DNA of 64,000 nt from Athripsodes cinereus (Eukaryota > Arthropoda > Insecta > Trichoptera > Leptoceridae): contig OX388328.1 of NCBI GenBank assembly GCA_947579605.1, positions 12,379,684 to 12,443,683 on the forward strand, read 5' to 3'. Positions within the stretch are counted from its first letter, which is position 1, and the number at the start of each line of letters is the position of its first letter. Position numbers and translations under genes: made by a program. Below, one piece after another: positions 51,336 through 60,736 of this stretch. The notes below the pieces were generated by a model. That model was not told the DNA's origin, did no database searches, and saw only the letters and a program-made list of their open reading frames with translations.

Positions 51336-51718
51336 GACGACCGGTGTGGCGCTGAGGCTAACGCTCTTGCCTTTGAGTCACGAGGTCCCGGGTTCTTATT
51401 CCGGCCAGGACAAAATGAAGAATGACCTTTTTCAAATTGTTCTGGGTTTGGGTGTTACATGAATATGTGTTCTTCCGTCCGCAAGGGTTCCGTCAGCCCG
51501 GGCGTCCCTCTTTCACAATACACTGTTCCAATGACAACGATATCAGAGCTCAGGGAATATCGTGGAAAGAGGTGACGCAATTGACGCAGAGACGCTCTGA
51601 ATGGAGGAGGCTAGTTTCTGCCCTGTGCTCCCGAGAGGAGTCTGAGGGCGAGATGATGATGATCTTAGTTTGGAACTAGCTCAGTCTGTGTGAACTGTCT
51701 ATACATGTTATGTTATAG
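51336..51718 (+). mobile_element. SINE-B with middle replaced by RTE-GAT
   Basis: The head 51336-51465 has CGACCGGTGTGGCGCTGAGG and a mutated B box (GGTTCTTATTCC). The end 51666-51718 has TTAGTTTGGAACTAGCTC and the TTATG tail. The family's middle section, TAGTGCATTG to the ATTCATAT block, is missing. Confidence 0.75.
51466..51665 (+). mobile_element. RTE-GAT 3' end inside SINE-B
   Basis: It begins at the F-F-R-P-Q-G-F-R codons and continues R-P-G-R-P-S-F-T-I, D-N-D-I-R-A-Q-G-I-S-W, S-E-W-R-R-L-V-S-A-L-C-S-R-E-E-S, then GATGATGAT. The frame is open throughout. Confidence 0.85.
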
Positions 51719-51733
51719 ATACCTACCTTCTTA

Positions 51734-52125
51734 AAATCATCATCATCATCATCATCGCCCTCAACGCTCCTCTCGGGAGCACAGGGGAGAAACCAGCCTC
51801 CTCCATTCAGAGCGTCTCTGTGCCAATTGCGTCACCTCTTTCCACGACATTCCTTGCGCTCTGATATCGTTGTCATAGGAACGGTGTATTGTGAAAGAGG
51901 GACGCCCGGGCCGACGGAACCCCTACGGACGGAAAAACAGTGCTCTTTTTGGCCAACTATCATTAGGCATTCTCAAAACATGTCCCAGCCAGGACCATCG
52001 TCTCTCCTGTATTACGGAGATTACAGGTCTCTGCTGGGTGCGCCGGCGCACAGCATCATTTGTAACATGTTCATACCATTTGACATCCAAAATCCTTCTA
52101 AGACACCTGTTTTCAAAGCTTAGTA
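51734..52125 (-). mobile_element. RTE-GAT fragment, longest copy
   Basis: (ATC)n at 51737-51757 is the inverted tail. The minus strand covers the same codons as 44165-44463 and extends upstream through the L-L-G-W-D-M-F region and GCGCCGGCGCACAGCATC. It is tail-to-tail with the 51466 copy. Confidence 0.8.
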
Positions 52126-52364
52126 TCTTAGTATCGTATTCTTAAAATACCTACCTTTATTTTATGTGTATATACCTACATATTTTCTTATCATTGTTCT
52201 ATTTCTTTTTTCTTTCTTTGTATCTCTTATTTTTCATTTCTTAATGTGTGTTGTTTCTAATCAGTAAGAGGACTACAATGTTTCTAAATAATTATTGTAT
52301 GTGATATAAAACGATAAAATATAAAATAAAATACAGTTAATATTTACAATACAACGATAAGATA

Positions 52365-52490
52365 TGCTATCCATTCTGAATGCCTTTAAGATAAATGGCA
52401 CGGAGAGAACGAAGTGTATGTTTATTACATGCGGTTTATTCGTTGGCTACCCCCCTTGTAGGAAATACCGTGATGGTCAGAATGAATGAA
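52365..52490 (+). mobile_element. SINE-T 3' half
   Basis: CTATCCATTCTGAATGCC, GGCACGGAGAGAACG, GTTGGCTACCCCCCTTGTAG and ACCGTGATGG are followed by a GAATGAAT tail. Confidence 0.65.
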
Positions 52491-52507
52491 TAACAATATT
52501 TTTCTAC

Positions 52508-52715
52508 TACTATACCATCACGACATATCCCACAAGTGGGTTAGCCAGCAGATGTCTTCTCTGTGCCAATATAAAATCAAGACGTTCAGAATGGGAGGCA
52601 AACCACATCACTGCAGAATTTAAGATGTAAAATGTTTTTATTTTTTGAACACCTGACTTTTACAGTAGGACGCTCGAAAACTTACTAAAAAGAGTGGGAG
52701 ACCAATTCTTCAAGT
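52508..52715 (-). mobile_element. SINE-T near-complete copy
   Basis: CTATACCATCACGACATATC to GACCAATTCTTC carries all family blocks except a short gap after the CAGCAGA segment. It lies tail-to-tail with the preceding copy. Confidence 0.8.
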
Positions 52716-52779
52716 GGGAGACAAAAAAAAAGGTTTATTAGCAGAAGGTTCATTGTATAAATAAATAGACAATATTATA

Positions 52780-53075
52780 AATAAACTAGCTGACCCGGGA
52801 AACGTTGTTTTGCCATATACTAATATCGCTATTAAAAAAATAGGGGTTGATGGTAGAAGGGTGAAAATTTAGGGCTGTATGTATTTTTTAATGCCCCACC
52901 ATAAAAAATAAAAATAAAAAAAAATTGACCACACTTAACTTTTAGGGTATGAAAATTAGATGTTGGCCGATTCTCAGACCTACCCGATAAGCACACAAAA
53001 TATCATCAAAATCGGTCCAGCCGTTTCGGAGGAGTATGATAACAAACACCGTGACACGAGAATTTTATAAATTGG
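52780..53075. repeat. Dispersed arthropod-type repeat
   Basis: CTGACCCGGGAAACGTTGTT at one end and CATCAAAATCGGTCCAGCC with GTTTCGGAGGAGTATG at the other are, from general knowledge, recurrent in lepidopteran and other arthropod non-coding DNA. I cannot place it in a class and see no second copy here. Confidence 0.5.
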
Positions 53076-53364
53076 ATAAAACTTTTAAATAATTATCTAG
53101 TTATAAAACTATTGCAAATACAAAAAAAATCAGTCCAACGTCGGGTATATTGACTTATCATTTGTATTGTATATTTTTTATGTGTATTATTGACCGTAAA
53201 GACCAGTAGCAAAGTGATGGTGAATGAGTTGAGGTATGAATGAATGAATGAATCAGAGAGGTCACTTATAGGGACGACAATCGTGTGTCGATGTAATTAA
53301 ATAAAACAACATCGAAATTTAAACGAGAGGCCTGCTCAGTTTTGGGTGATTGGGTTCTGTAGGG

Positions 53365-53900
53365 CAGTGGTCCGCAACCTTTTCTCATTTATGGCACACC
53401 AAAATTCTTCCTAGAATGGGCCACTTGCAGATTTTTTTTTTATTACATAAAATTGTAAATTAGTATGAAAGAAATACAACCACAGTTTATTTTAATTTTT
53501 TTTGCACTATTTTCTTAGATATTAGCTTTTAAAAATTGGATTTTCTCGGAATGACCAAAAACGATATGGCGGCGCTGTGACGTCACAGAGTCCCATGTGT
53601 GTATGAGATTATAATCTGTGGTTGCGAAAGTTACTATGATTCACGGGACTCCGTGACGTCATCAGCTGTTTAGAGTGTTTTGCCAAACGTCAAAAATTTT
53701 GGGTTTTATTTTTGGAAATTCTCCATAATTTAGATATTTAAAAATTTTTAACTGACATATTTGTGTTTTCCGACCACAAATTTACTAAATTCGATCATTT
53801 TTATTAAAATCCCCCACGACTGCAAGTGGCCCATTCTGCAGCACACTAAATTCTTCCTAGAATTCCGCGGCATACCAAAAAACATTCATTTTTCATTGTT
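53365..53900. mobile_element. hAT-like end with a 425-bp inverted-repeat insert
   Basis: CAGTGGTCCGCAACCTTTTC at 53365 is a hAT-type terminus followed by ATGGCACACC. No matching right end is seen. GCACACYAAAATTCTTCC with TAGAAT occurs at 53393 and again, slightly altered, at 53842, bracketing the insert. Confidence 0.5.
53413..53837. mobile_element. Inverted-repeat element with TGACGTCA sites
   Basis: The ends are AGAATGGGCCACTTGCAG and its exact complement. Internally TGACGTCACAGAGTCCC (53578) is mirrored by GGGACTCCGTGACGTCA (53645), a second nested palindrome. Confidence 0.7.
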
Positions 53901-54024
53901 TATGATTAATTCGGTGCGGCCATAGTATGTACAAAACCCACTACGCAGTTTCAACTGTTTACACCAGGCGCTGGGGGAGACCATTGAATTAATAGGAATA
54001 ATAAAATTGCTAATAAAAAAAAAC

Positions 54025-54130
54025 ATTCAGGAAGGGTGGCACCATGCCTCATCGCTGAAGTTTAGATGTTAATTGTCTCATAAGTGAGTTTCTTTACGAA
54101 TATATCTGGCTTTTAAAGTACACTCAATAA
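54025..54130 (-). mobile_element. SINE-T centre fragment
   Basis: ACATTCAGGAAGGGTGGCAC, GCCTCATCGCTGAAG and CTTTTAAAGTACACTCAATA are recognisable. Confidence 0.5.
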
Positions 54131-54133
54131 CTT

Positions 54134-54262
54134 AAATAAATAAATAAAACTTTATTGGCATCAATACATACAGTGTACAAGTTTTTGTTCCAATAAATTA
54201 ACAAAAGGCGGGCTTATCGCATACCTATGCGATTTCTTCCAGCCAACCCTAAAAAATAAAAT
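54134..54262 (-). mobile_element. LINE 3' end sharing tail with SINE-C
   Basis: On the minus strand it reads GGTTGGCTGGAAGAAATCGC, GCGATAAGCCCGCC and CCAATAAAGTTTTATTTATT. SINE-C at 60152-60380 carries the same CTGGAAGAAATTACG...GATAAGTCCGCC order. Confidence 0.6.
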
Positions 54263-54613
54263 AATAAATAAATAAAAAAAAAACAATAGATAATACAAAT
54301 AGATAAAAGTATATAAAAACAAACCCAAACAAGATGCTTAAAAAAAACTACAAATGAAATATATAATATAAATGAGATAAAATATAAAAAGCACACATAC
54401 AACAAGAATATTTTTTTTTTATTTATTTTTTATTTTACAACTATTATACAGACATGACAAAACATAGACTATTTGATAAAACTTAAATCTAAACATCCTC
54501 CTTATAGAGACAAGTCTCAATAGGAAGGGATAGGAACAAATAGGAAGGGAAAGAGGAAAAGGAGAGGATCTGCTCGGCGTAATTATTACGCCGAACTTAC
54601 ATAAAAGATTGGG
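54263..54613. other. AT-rich, no gene seen
   Basis: There is a T run near 54412 and a small purine-rich tandem (ATAGGAAGGGA, 54522-54550). Nothing else. Confidence 0.3.
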
Positions 54614-54629
54614 AGACCTATAATTATAT

Positions 54630-54987
54630 TAGAAGAATGAGCGGATGCAAGAAGACTGTTGTGGACAGAATGCGTGTAAATAAATTGAGATGGTTTGGTC
54701 ATGTGGAACGAATGAAAGAGGAAAGAATGACAAAGAGGATATACTTATCTGAAAGAAAGGGTGTGAGGAAACGCGGGCGTCCGAGAACCACGTGGCTTGA
54801 TCACGTGGATCAAATTCTCAAGGACGGCCGCGTGTTGAGTAAGAGGAACCGACGTGCGTGTATGAGGAACTGTATGAATGTGGAGGAAGCGAAGGAAGTG
54901 TGTAAAGATAGATCTGTTTGGCGTTCCGTTCTCTCTGCCTACCCCACTTGGGACACGGCGTGAGGGTATAGTATAGTATAGTATAGT
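54630..54987 (+). mobile_element. RTE-TATAG insertion with 16-bp TSD
   Basis: AGACCTATAATTATAT is duplicated exactly (54614-54629 and 54988-55003). The open frame runs R-M-S-G-C-K-K-T-V-V-D-R-M-R-V-N-K-L-R, W-F-G-H-V-E-R-M, R-K-R-G-R-P-R-T-T-W-L-D-H-V-D-Q, V-E-E-A-K-E-V-C-K-D-R, S-A-Y-P-T-W-D-T-A and stop at 54961-54963. The (GTATA)n tail follows after two bases. Clean TSD and open frame suggest a young insertion. Confidence 0.95.
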
Positions 54988-55003
54988 AGACCTATAATTA
55001 TAT

Positions 55004-55689
55004 AAATGAACAATCTCTGACAAATTCTGGGTCTCGGCAGGCATAGGCAGAGTCCACCGCTCCATTGATTTCTTTCTCCTAACTGTTTTTGTCCTTAATC
55101 CTTCCCTTACTGTACATTTGAGCGGAAGCTCTTGAAAGCCGACTCGCGAACATAAAGTTACAGTGGAAATGCTAAAAAAGTATTTTATTTCTGAATAAAT
55201 GAATAATCGTTGATATTCGATGTTTCATGCTCCCATCCCTAATCATCAGCCACAGATCAGAGTCTGCGGTTCGGACCCAGGCTACCGCATTTTTTCTTTT
55301 TTTTTCTTTATTATTATTTTTAAGATTGGTTAGACGTTGTATAGTGCAGTACTTAGTGTTATAATAATAATAATTTATTTTATAATAGGTACATATTTTA
55401 GTTGATGGTGTTTTTGTAAAGTCACGCTTGGAACATCCTGTAATTTAGTTTAGTGGAAGGCGGCACACGCATGCGCATGCCGAGATATAGCATGTCTCAA
55501 AAATTAACAATACAAATAACTCTCTAACCAGTTTTTTTTTATTTCTAATTATTAAGTATTGATTACATTTACTAGACAGGTGAACCTTTACCCTCTTTGT
55601 GAAATTTGGCATATAACTGGATAGTAAAAAGTAGATGTTTGTTTTATTATCTTTTACATTTTTAAATATAAATTTGGATTATTCTAAAC
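55004..55689. other. No gene seen
   Basis: CACACGCATGCGCATGCC near 55456 is a short GC-rich alternation. Otherwise AT-rich and unassigned. Confidence 0.3.
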
Positions 55690-55825
55690 TACTATTCCGT
55701 CGCGGCTTATCCCACATGTGGAGTAACTAGTATACCAGCTGCATGCAATAAGTATGCAAGCTGTCCTTTCCGAGCCAACAAAAAAATAAGACGTTCGGGA
55801 TGGGTGGCAAAGATGTAAAATCATG
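55690..55825 (-). mobile_element. SINE-T 3' half
   Basis: CTACTATTCCGTCGCGGC, TTATCCCACATGTGGAGTAA, CAGCTGCATGCAATAAG and GACGTTCGGGATGGGTGGC are inverted family blocks. Confidence 0.65.
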
Positions 55826-55845
55826 AACTCGATTTTTTTTAATAT

Positions 55846-56155
55846 TCTCTATCTATCTATCTATTCACTCACGCCGTATCCCAAGTGGGGTAGGCAGAGA
55901 GAACGGAACGCCATATGGATCTGTCCTTACATACTACTTACGCTTCTGCTACAATCATACAATTTCTCATGCACGCACGACCATTTCTCTTACTCAAAAC
56001 ACGGCCGTCCTTGAGAATTTGATCTACATGAACAAACCATGTAGTTCTCGGACGCCCGCGCTTTCTCACACTCCTCCTTTCAGACACGTATATCCTCTTT
56101 GTCATTTTTTCCTCTTCCATTTGTTCCACATGACCAAACCATCTCAATTTACTTT
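55846..56155 (-). mobile_element. RTE-TATAG fragment
   Basis: The minus-strand frame 56147-55938 reads M-R-W-F-G-H-V-E-Q-M, S-E-R-R-S-V-R-K-R-G-R-P-R-T-T-W, D-Q-I-L-K-D-G-R-V-L-S-K-R, then a shift before the S-V-L-S-A-Y-P end. The tail has become (TATC)n at 55848-55862. Confidence 0.85.
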
Positions 56156-56375
56156 TAAAATACTCTCATAGTAAGCAATGCGCTTGTATCATGAATGTGG
56201 AGAAGATCTGTAGTAGAATTCGTATCCCAGATGTATATTGTTGAAAACTAGGCTTTTCCAACAAGATACCTTTTCACTTCTCTTTGATATTCTATGCAAT
56301 TGATTGCTTTAACATTACTGGACAACTTATTATAAAAACGTATGCTAAGACATATAAATGTCTTTGAAATTTAAG

Positions 56376-56757
56376 TAGACTGAAGAAGGACGAAAGTGGA
56401 ATACCTAAATGCAGTGGAGATGCTATCGTTGAGAAGAATGGTTGATAAAACGCTGCGTGATAGAGTGAAGAATGAGGATATTAGAAGAATGAGCGGACGC
56501 AAGAAGAGTGTTGTGGACAGAATGCGCGTGAATAAACTACGGTGGTTTGAACATGTTGAACGAATGAACGAAGTTAGAATCACGTGGATCAAATTCTCAA
56601 GGACGGCCGCGTGTTGAGTAAGAGGAACCGACGTGCATGTATGATAAACTGTATGAATGTGGAGGAAGCGAAGGGAGTGTGTAATTATAGATCTATTTGG
56701 CGTTCCGTTCTCTCTGCTTACCCCACTTGGGACACGGCGTGAGGGTATAGTATAGAT
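56376..56757 (+). mobile_element. RTE-TATAG fragment with internal deletion
   Basis: It starts at L-K-K-D-E-S-G-I codons and runs through L-R-D-R-V-K-N-E-D-I-R-R and K-L-R-W-F-E-H-V-E-R. It then jumps from N-E-V-R-I to T-W-I-K-F-S, deleting the R-K-R-G-R-P block and shifting frame. The GCGTGAGGGTATAGTATAG end is intact and has been the target of a hAT MITE. Confidence 0.85.
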
Positions 56758-57014
56758 CAGGCGTCGGCAACCTATGGCACGCGTGCCAGGCTTGGCACGC
56801 AATGGGGTTCTGAATGGCACTCTACAAAGTAATCAGGGAAATCACGAAAATAGAATTTTATGTTATTTTTTTATCAAATATGTTTAAAAGATAAATTTGG
56901 TATAAAATTCTTCTCCTCTAGAACCCCATTATATAATTTAGAATTAAGGCGGCACCCTGAATCATATTGGTAGAGTGGCTTGGCACACCACAGCTAAAAG
57001 GTTGCCGACCCCTG
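56758..57014. mobile_element. hAT MITE, 257 bp
   Basis: The ends are CAGGCGTCGGCAACC and GGTTGCCGACCCCTG, with an inner ATGGCACGCG-type block. The 8-bp duplication GTATAGAT flanks it (56750-56757 and 57015-57022). No coding sequence. Confidence 0.9.
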
Positions 57015-57022
57015 GTATAGAT

Positions 57023-57574
57023 AGTATTTTATCCGATCTATTCTAAGAGTCTCTATCTTTTTCTGGCATTGCACCCAGTACATGAGTGATGCTGACATTC
57101 TAAGGGTCGATCATCTCGCTTACAACGAGTTTCGTAATATTGACAATACAATAAATTATTCAAACTTTTGATCAACCTGTATATTACCTAACGGGTTACC
57201 ATGATATAATTTACCATCATTCGTAATGCTACGGTCTTATACAAATAGTGCTTTACACTTCGGCTATATTTAAAAATGGAATGGACTAGAAAAGAAACAA
57301 AATAAAACGTTCTCTTTTCAAATAATAGAACTACTGTCAAAATACTCACCTAGCTTTCAAGCTATAATAGGTCTTTTTAGTAATGTAAATAAAGACTATT
57401 GTCGCGCTAACACTTTTGGTAATAATGTGATATTTTTTTACAATTTTTTTTTCAAACATCGAATCGACCTTTTAAAAATAATTGAAATTTGGTGTAGCTG
57501 CACGGCTCATTATTAAGATAAGATGAATTATTTTTAAATATTTATTATTTATATATTTTTTGGCCCTGGCAAGA
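57023..57574. other. No gene seen
   Basis: No repeat family or conserved frame is recognised. Confidence 0.3.
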
Positions 57575-57640
57575 ATATGACTGTCTCCCAGGCTTTTTTT
57601 AAGTTTTCGAGAGTCCTATAAAAGTAAGGTGTTCCTAAAA
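57575..57640 (+). mobile_element. SINE-T head trace
   Basis: GACTGTCTCCCAGGC and AAGTTTTCGAGAGTCCTATA match the family head weakly. Confidence 0.4.
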
Positions 57641-57810
57641 TAGGCAACTGCTGACCAAATTAAGGACAGCAAGATTACATACCTGGATTATTTTCTGCGA
57701 CGGAATAAATATAAAATCCTCCAACACATATTAATGGGAAAAATTGAAGGACGACGTGGTCCTGGTAGAAGACAGGCCTCATGGTTGTCTAATGTAAGAC
57801 ACTGGACTGG
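57640..57810 (+). mobile_element. LINE-K C-terminal fragment
   Basis: The frame reads I-K-D-S-K-I-T-Y-L-D-Y-F-L-R-R-N-K-Y-K-I, G-K-I-E-G-R-R-G-P-G-R-R-Q-A-S-W-L and W-T-G-V. It is the best-preserved peptide of this family in the window. Confidence 0.75.
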
Positions 57811-57888
57811 AGTAGTGCGTGGTATATTTAACTTTCTGTTGTGTTTAAGCATAATACAAATATAGCAAAATTACAAAAATGACGATTC

Positions 57889-58267
57889 TCGAGATAGAGT
57901 GAAAAATGAGGATATCAGGAGAATGAGCGGATGTGAGAGGAGTGTTGTGGACAGAATGCGTGTAAACAAGTTGAGATAGTTTGCACTTGTTGAGCGAATG
58001 CAAGATGAAAGGATGACGAAGAGGATGTATTTATCTGAAAGAAGGGGTGTGAGGAAGCGCGGACGTCCAAGAACCACGTGGCTTGATCACGTGGACCAAA
58101 TTCTCAAGGACGGACGCGTGCTGAGTAAGAGAAATCGGCGTTCATGTATGAGAAACTGGATGAACGTAAAGGAAGCGAAAGAAGTATGTAAGGATAGATC
58201 TATATGGCGTTCCGTTCTCTCTGCCTACCCCTCCTGGGATATGGCGTGAGGGTATAGTATAGTATAG
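57889..58267 (+). mobile_element. RTE-TATAG fragment
   Basis: It contains D-R-V-K-N-E-D-I-R-R-M-S-G-C, M-T-K-R-M-Y-L-S-E-R-R-G-V-R-K-R-G-R-P, D-H-V-D-Q-I-L-K-D-G-R-V-L-S and S-V-L-S-A-Y-P-S-W-D-M-A, stop and tail. One stop interrupts the K-L-R-W block (TTGAGATAGTTTG). Confidence 0.85.
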
Positions 58268-58347
58268 ATTTCTCGAATTTATAAGACATTTCTCGAATTT
58301 ATAAGACATTTCTCGAATTTATAAGACATTTCTCGAATTTATAAGAC
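58268..58347. repeat. 20-bp tandem repeat, 4 units
   Basis: Four identical units of ATTTCTCGAATTTATAAGAC start at 58268, 58288, 58308 and 58328. The unit is the near-terminal M5 sequence (in other copies GATTTTCGAATATAAGAC before ATTTCTACTTG). Confidence 0.95.
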
Positions 58348-58509
58348 ATTTCTACTTGTTGAGTTGTGGAACTGGGACAGTCGATATAGATCGCTTTAAT
58401 TTATTCTATTCTTTTCAAAGTTAGGTCACTCGCTCTGTCCCATAAAAAACAAGACTCTCACGAACATCGTCATTGCTGAATCCAAGATGGATTTTGTGAT
58501 GTTTTCATA

Positions 58510-58742
58510 AAGAATTGGTCTCCCACTCTTTTCAGTAAGTTTAAGAGTGTCCTGTAAAAGGCAGGCATTCGTAAAATATCACTTTTTAAGACATTCGGCA
58601 TCTTCAAGTCAGAATGTATTCATTCATTCATCCCGAATGTATTAACTTATATTAGCACGAATAAGGGTGACTCGCATGTTTATAATATGCAGTCGGCCCC
58701 CTGGATACCCCACTTGTGGGAAATGGCGTGATAATATCCAAT
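58510..58742 (+). mobile_element. SINE-T copy, nearly complete
   Basis: TTGGTCTCCCACTCTTTTC, GAGTGTCCTGTAAAAGGC, TTAGCACGAATAAGGG, TGCAGTCGGCCCCCTGG and CCACTTGTGGGAAATGGCGT are present. A CATTCATTCAT insertion lies at 58618. Confidence 0.75.
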
Positions 58743-58768
58743 TGATTTGCGATGATTTTTTTTTTTCA

Positions 58769-58931
58769 CGCAGATCGAGCTAGTCCCAAACTAAGATGAA
58801 TCTTGTATTATGGGTACTAACGCGACGATACACACATATACATGTAACACCCAGACCCAGGACAATTTGAAAAAGGTCATTCTTCACTTTGCCCTGGCCG
58901 GGAATCGAACCCGGGACCTCGTGAATCAAAG
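58769..58931 (-). mobile_element. SINE-B copy, head partly lost
   Basis: GAGCTAGTCCCAAACT, GGGTACTAACGCGACGATAC and the inverted B box GGAATCGAACCCGGG are clear. It ends at GTGAATCAAAG, before the A box. Confidence 0.8.
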
Positions 58932-59306
58932 ATATATTTTTATGTTTATTGTATGGTTTTTGTACAATATGTATATATTAATAAAAATATCAATATTGTG
59001 TTACGCGGAGACTAAATTTTTAATATCAGGTGAACTATAATAAAAATAATAACAGACACAGTGTCGCCGCTTCGCGAGGAAATGATAAAACTTGAAAAGA
59101 AATATGTGACGCCAATGGAGACATTAATCCGCACATATTTATTTTAGCCTGTTCGTAGGACGTATATATATCTCATGTCCAGTTTCATTACTCAACAAGT
59201 AGAAATGTCTTATATTCGAAAATCACCATTTTTATAATTTTGCTATATTTATATTAAATTATGCTTTAAAAACACAACAGAAAGTGAAATATACTTATAA
59301 CAATCT

Positions 59307-60095
59307 ACACTATACTATACCCTCACGCCGTGTCCCAAGTGGGGTAGGCAGAGAGAACGGAACGCCAAACAGATCTATCTTTACACACTTCCTTCGCTTC
59401 CTCCACATTCATACAGTTTCTCATACACGCACGTCGGTTCCTCTAACTCAACACGCGGTCGTCCTTGAGAATTTGATCCACGTGATCAAGCCACGTGGTT
59501 CTTGGACGCCCGCGTTTCCTCACACTCTTTCTTTCAGATAAGTATATCCTCTTTGTCACTCTTACCTCGTTCATTCGTTGAACATGCACAAACCACCGTA
59601 GTTTATTCACGCGCATTCTGTCCACAACACTCTTCTTGCATCCGCTCATTCTTCTAATATCCTCATTCTTCACTCTATCACGCAGCATTTTACCAACCAT
59701 TCTTCTCAACGATCGCATCTCTACTGCATTTATTCCACTTTCGTCCTTTTTCAACCACGTCCATGTCTCGCTTGCATACGTAAGTGACGGTACCAGAATG
59801 GTATTGTGCACCAGCATTTTAGCCATGTTCGACACATTGCCATTGCTGACAATGGGTCGAAGCGCACCGTTTACTCTAGCACCGGCCACTTTCCTTCTTT
59901 CAATGTCCCTATCGCATCTTCCATCCCTCGCAAACATACTTCCCAAATATACATACTCACTTACTTGCTCCAAACATTCGTCACCAACTTTGATCTCGCA
60001 AATCGTTTTTTCATTCTCTCTTTCAAACACTAGAACTTTCGTCTTCATAACATTAATTTTCAAACCATTCAAATTGCAACTATCATACACACACG
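59307..60095 (-). mobile_element. RTE-TATAG fragment, longest open frame (215 codons)
   Basis: The 9-bp duplication TAACAATCT (59298-59306 and 60096-60104) bounds a 789-bp 5'-truncated insertion. The minus-strand frame 60090-59443 covers N-G-L-K-I-N-V-M-K-T-K-V-L-V-F (end of the reverse transcriptase/thumb region), V-Y-L-G-S-M-F, V-A-G-A-R-V-N-G-A-L-R, Y-A-S-E-T-W-T-W-L, V-E-M-R-S-L-R-R-M, M-S-G-C-K-K-S-V-V-D-R-M and R-K-R-G-R-P-R-T-T-W. A premature stop follows D-R-V-L-S (TTGAGTTAG). The remaining codons to S-A-Y-P-T-W-D-T-A are intact beyond it. No catalytic reverse transcriptase motif (Y/F-x-D-D) is included. Confidence 0.9.
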
Positions 60096-60151
60096 TAACA
60101 ATCTCTTACTGTTATTAAAAACATACGTTGTCTTTGTTCCGTTCAAATTTT

Positions 60152-60380
60152 CGTTTTTTTTTTTTTAAACTTTTCTAACACAGATGTCAGTTTAGCTGGC
60201 GGACTTATCACTTACGTAATTTCTTCCAGACAACCAGTGCTGTCTCAATTTTGCTGAGACAGTTCTCTTCCAAACCCTGGTTGCGAAAATTCCTTACGAA
60301 ACTCCGCGACCCAGCTGGGAATCGAACCCAGGACCTCGATGATGCAAGTCGACTGCGATAGCCGTTGCACCACGTGGCCG
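60152..60380 (-). mobile_element. SINE-C, tRNA head with LINE-like 3' end
   Basis: On the minus strand CGGCCACGTGGTGCAACGG, then B box GGTTCGATTCC within TGGGTTCGATTCCCA, gives a clear tRNA-derived head. The body ends CTGGAAGAAATTACGTAAG, TGATAAGTCCGCC and an A run. AAATTTT at 60145-60151 and 60381-60387 is the likely target duplication. Confidence 0.85.
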
Positions 60381-60420
60381 AAATTTTTGACTTGTTGAGC
60401 TGTGGAACTGGACAGTCGAT

Positions 60421-60485
60421 ATGTTGCAGTTACCTCGCTGGTTACTCCACTTGTGGAGGATGTCGTTAAGGTATAGATTGATCAA
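60421..60485 (+). mobile_element. SINE-T 3' trace
   Basis: GCTGGTTACTCCACTTGTGG and ATGTCGTTAAGGTATAG match the SINE-T end. Confidence 0.45.
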
Positions 60486-60736
60486 TAGTAAGTTTATTCT
60501 TCTTTTTCTTAAAAATGTGTCATTTTTTCTGCGCAGGTCAATATGGAGTCGTGGTATATATACCTATGTTTAAATCTTTTGGTTGGTCTTATTCGCACGG
60601 CGTGCGAATAATATTTCATCCTTATTCGCACACTACCGTGCGAATAAGAGGTAAATATTATTCGCACGGCGCAGCCATATCAAGCCAAAGTGACATACGT
60701 CAAGAGAATAATATATTTTTTTTATTTTTTTAAATT

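Larger units (their letters stand above)
57812..58385 (-). mobile_element. M5 MITE with RTE-TATAG insertion
   Basis: CTTTCTGTTGTGTTTAAGC and AATATAGCAAAATTACAAAA (57820-57880) and, after the LINE, TTTCTACTTGTTGAGTTGTG and GAACTG are the inverted M5. The LINE junctions carry similar GATTCTCGA and GATTTCTCGA. Confidence 0.75.
59170..60420 (+). mobile_element. M5 MITE with RTE-TATAG and SINE-C insertions
   Basis: The left end is GTCCAGTTTCATTACTCAAC and the right end TTGAGCTGTGGAACTGGAC. The pieces 59170-59306, 60096-60151 (TACTGTTATTAAAAACATAC) and 60381-60420 are collinear with the copy at 18531-19412. Confidence 0.8.

Noticed and set aside
59636..60118. 160-codon plus-strand open frame over the RTE-TATAG copy
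   Set aside because: It is the antisense of the LINE coding frame. The same happens at 62567-62881 and 14633-14995. The sense frame shows conserved LINE motifs, the antisense does not.
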